Source: JAEUKQ01 sp044227605 (lineage in GTDB: Bacteria; Pseudomonadota; Alphaproteobacteria; JAEUKQ01). From it: a stretch of DNA of 7,606 nt. The translations under genes and the position numbers were made by a program. The notes beneath the pieces are model-generated. The model saw only the letters and a list, made by a program, of their open reading frames with translations, was not told the origin of the DNA and did no database searches. Positions 6,558-7,606 of this stretch are shown piece by piece. How positions within the stretch are numbered: the first letter of the stretch is position 1; each line of letters begins with the position of its first letter. The stretch is from NCBI GenBank assembly GCA_044227605.1, contig JBGAWJ010000077.1:1-7606 (forward strand), in the 5' to 3' direction.

Positions 6558-7606
6558 TTAGGTTTTTAACGGCGCCGTGGCCCAAGCCAGGTACTTCTGG
6601 GTATTTGCCAAAATCAAAGGCTGCAGTTCTTGATACACCCGTTGATGATAAGCATCAACCCAGGCAATTTCCTCAGACGTTAACAATGATATATCGATCA
6701 GGCGGCGGTCAAAAGGTGCCAAGGTTAAGTTTTCAAACCCCAACATTTCCCGTTCAGCTCCGGGAATGGTTGCAAGCACGACTAGCACCAGATTTTCAAT
6801 CCTGATTCCATAAGCACCGGCTTTATAATAACCGGGTTCATTCGACAAAATCATGCCGGGTTGTAAAGCCACTTGGTTAGGCACTGTACTGATGCGCTGC
6901 GGCCCTTCATGCACGCTTAGATAGCTGCCCACGCCGTGACCCGTGCCATGGTCATAATTCAACCCATATTGCCACAGTGGATAGCGGGCAATCGCATCCA
7001 ATTGGTGGCCACTAACCCCTTTGGGGAATTTAGCAGCGCCTAAAGCAATATGCCCCTTTAAAACCAAGGTGAAATGTTTTTTCATGTCGGCGGTTGGACT
7101 GCCAATGCTGATGGTGCGGGTTATATCTGTGGTACCGTCCAAATACTGCCCGCCGGAATCAAGTAACAACAGCTCGCCTTCCTTTAATGACCGATTGCTT
7201 GCAGATGTTGCCCGGTAATGGACAATCGCCCCATGCGGACCGGCCCCTGCAATAGTCTCAAAACTGATGCCGCGGAATAAGGCGTTTTGCTGGCGAAATT
7301 GATACAGTTGATCCGCCACCGCCAATTCGGTTAAAGGGCGTTTGTGTTTAACCTCTTCCTCCAGCCATGCCAATAAATTGCAAATCGCGGCGCCGTCACG
7401 CTGATGGCTGGCACGCGTTCCCTTAATCTCGGTCGCATTTTTACAAGCGCGTGGCAATTGGCAAGGATCGGAAGCCCGCTTGATCACCGCACCGGATTTT
7501 TCCAACCGGTTAAAAAACCATTCTGCCGTGATATCGGGGTCAACCATAATTGTTTTCCGCTGCTGGCCTAATTGATCAATCTTTGTGCCTAATAGGGAAA
7601 TCGGAT
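6558..7606 (-). CDS. Xaa-Pro aminopeptidase (M24 family), C-terminal part; N-terminus beyond right edge
   Basis: This is a metallo-aminopeptidase that removes an N-terminal residue preceding proline, expected in the cytoplasm in peptide turnover. The frame stays open to the right edge (upstream of the Met codon at 7545-7547 it reads PISLLGTKIDQLGQQRKTI), so that Met is internal. About 348 residues are visible; related three-domain aminopeptidases P are about 590-600 long, so roughly the first 250 are missing. Numbered from that Met, the pita-bread fold ligands for two metal ions are all present: Asp130 (LLLDSGGQY), Asp141 (TTDITRT), His204 (HGTGHGVG), Glu237 (SNEPGYY) and Glu251 (IRIENL), with His110 (IVHYR) and His213 (SVHEG) as expected active-site histidines. 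The C-terminal block FENLTLAPFDRRLID...LLTSEEIAWVDAYHQRV is the extra domain of the long, XPNPEP1-like subgroup, which separates it from short E. coli PepP and PepQ. It converges on the permease gene with 21 bases between stop codons. Confidence 0.93.
   Translation of the reverse strand, partial: PISLLGTKIDQLGQQRKTIMVDPDITAEWFFNRLEKSGAVIKRASDPCQLPRACKNATEIKGTRASHQRDGAAICNLLAWLEEEVKHKRPLTELAVADQLYQFRQQNALFRGISFETIAGAGPHGAIVHYRATSASNRSLKEGELLLLDSGGQYLDGTTDITRTISIGSPTADMKKHFTLVLKGHIALGAAKFPKGVSGHQLDAIARYPLWQYGLNYDHGTGHGVGSYLSVHEGPQRISTVPNQVALQPGMILSNEPGYYKAGAYGIRIENLVLVVLATIPGAEREMLGFENLTLAPFDRRLIDISLLTSEEIAWVDAYHQRVYQELQPLILANTQKYLAWATAPLKT

Noticed and set aside
6558..7547. Short stand-alone M24 peptidase starting at the Met codon 7545-7547
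   Set aside because: The frame stays open upstream to the window edge with family-like sequence, and the C-terminal domain belongs to the long aminopeptidase P type, so that Met is internal.
1..7606. A novel multi-gene system, mobile element, CRISPR array or RNA gene
   Set aside because: All coding space is taken by recognisable housekeeping or transporter genes, the gaps are 113 bases or less, and I found no terminal repeats, direct-repeat arrays or tRNA-like folds.

Overview
The window is an ordinary chromosomal housekeeping segment, almost certainly from an alphaproteobacterium. The basis is the gene order ftsZ - bamD - recN - ligA and an FtsZ tail ending in DIPAFLRRQAN, which I associate with Rhodospirillales/Acetobacteraceae-type alphaproteobacteria. 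By eye the DNA is moderately AT-rich for that group, most clearly in bamD and the gap before it; I did not compute base composition. The placement is by recognition, not by a search.

Layout: the 3' part of ftsZ enters from the left edge (to 923). A 113-bp AT-rich gap (924-1036) holds a terminator-like hairpin and possible promoter boxes. Then bamD (1037-1849), recN (1859-3589) and ligA (3593-5686) follow on the + strand with gaps of 9 and 3 bases, so they look like one transcription unit. After a 76-bp gap with a fairly good sigma-70-like promoter comes a TauE/SafE-family (TSUP) membrane permease (5763-6536). An M24 Xaa-Pro aminopeptidase converges on it from the minus strand (6558 to the right edge, N-terminal part outside the window). 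Coding density is very high and no gap exceeds 113 bases.

How the genes relate: FtsZ builds the division ring, BamD is the essential lipoprotein of the outer-membrane beta-barrel assembly machine, and RecN and LigA act in double-strand-break repair and nick sealing. Their grouping is the known alphaproteobacterial extension of the division/cell-wall cluster. The permease and the peptidase look like unrelated neighbours.

I see no mobile element, CRISPR array, RNA gene, toxin-antitoxin pair, defence system or unknown multi-gene system here. The points worth a second look are modest: lpxC, often found between ftsZ and bamD in alphaproteobacteria, is absent from that gap; RecN carries a degenerate version of the normally conserved IHGQH motif; the FtsZ linker is very long; and inverted repeats lie in the two promoter-bearing gaps.
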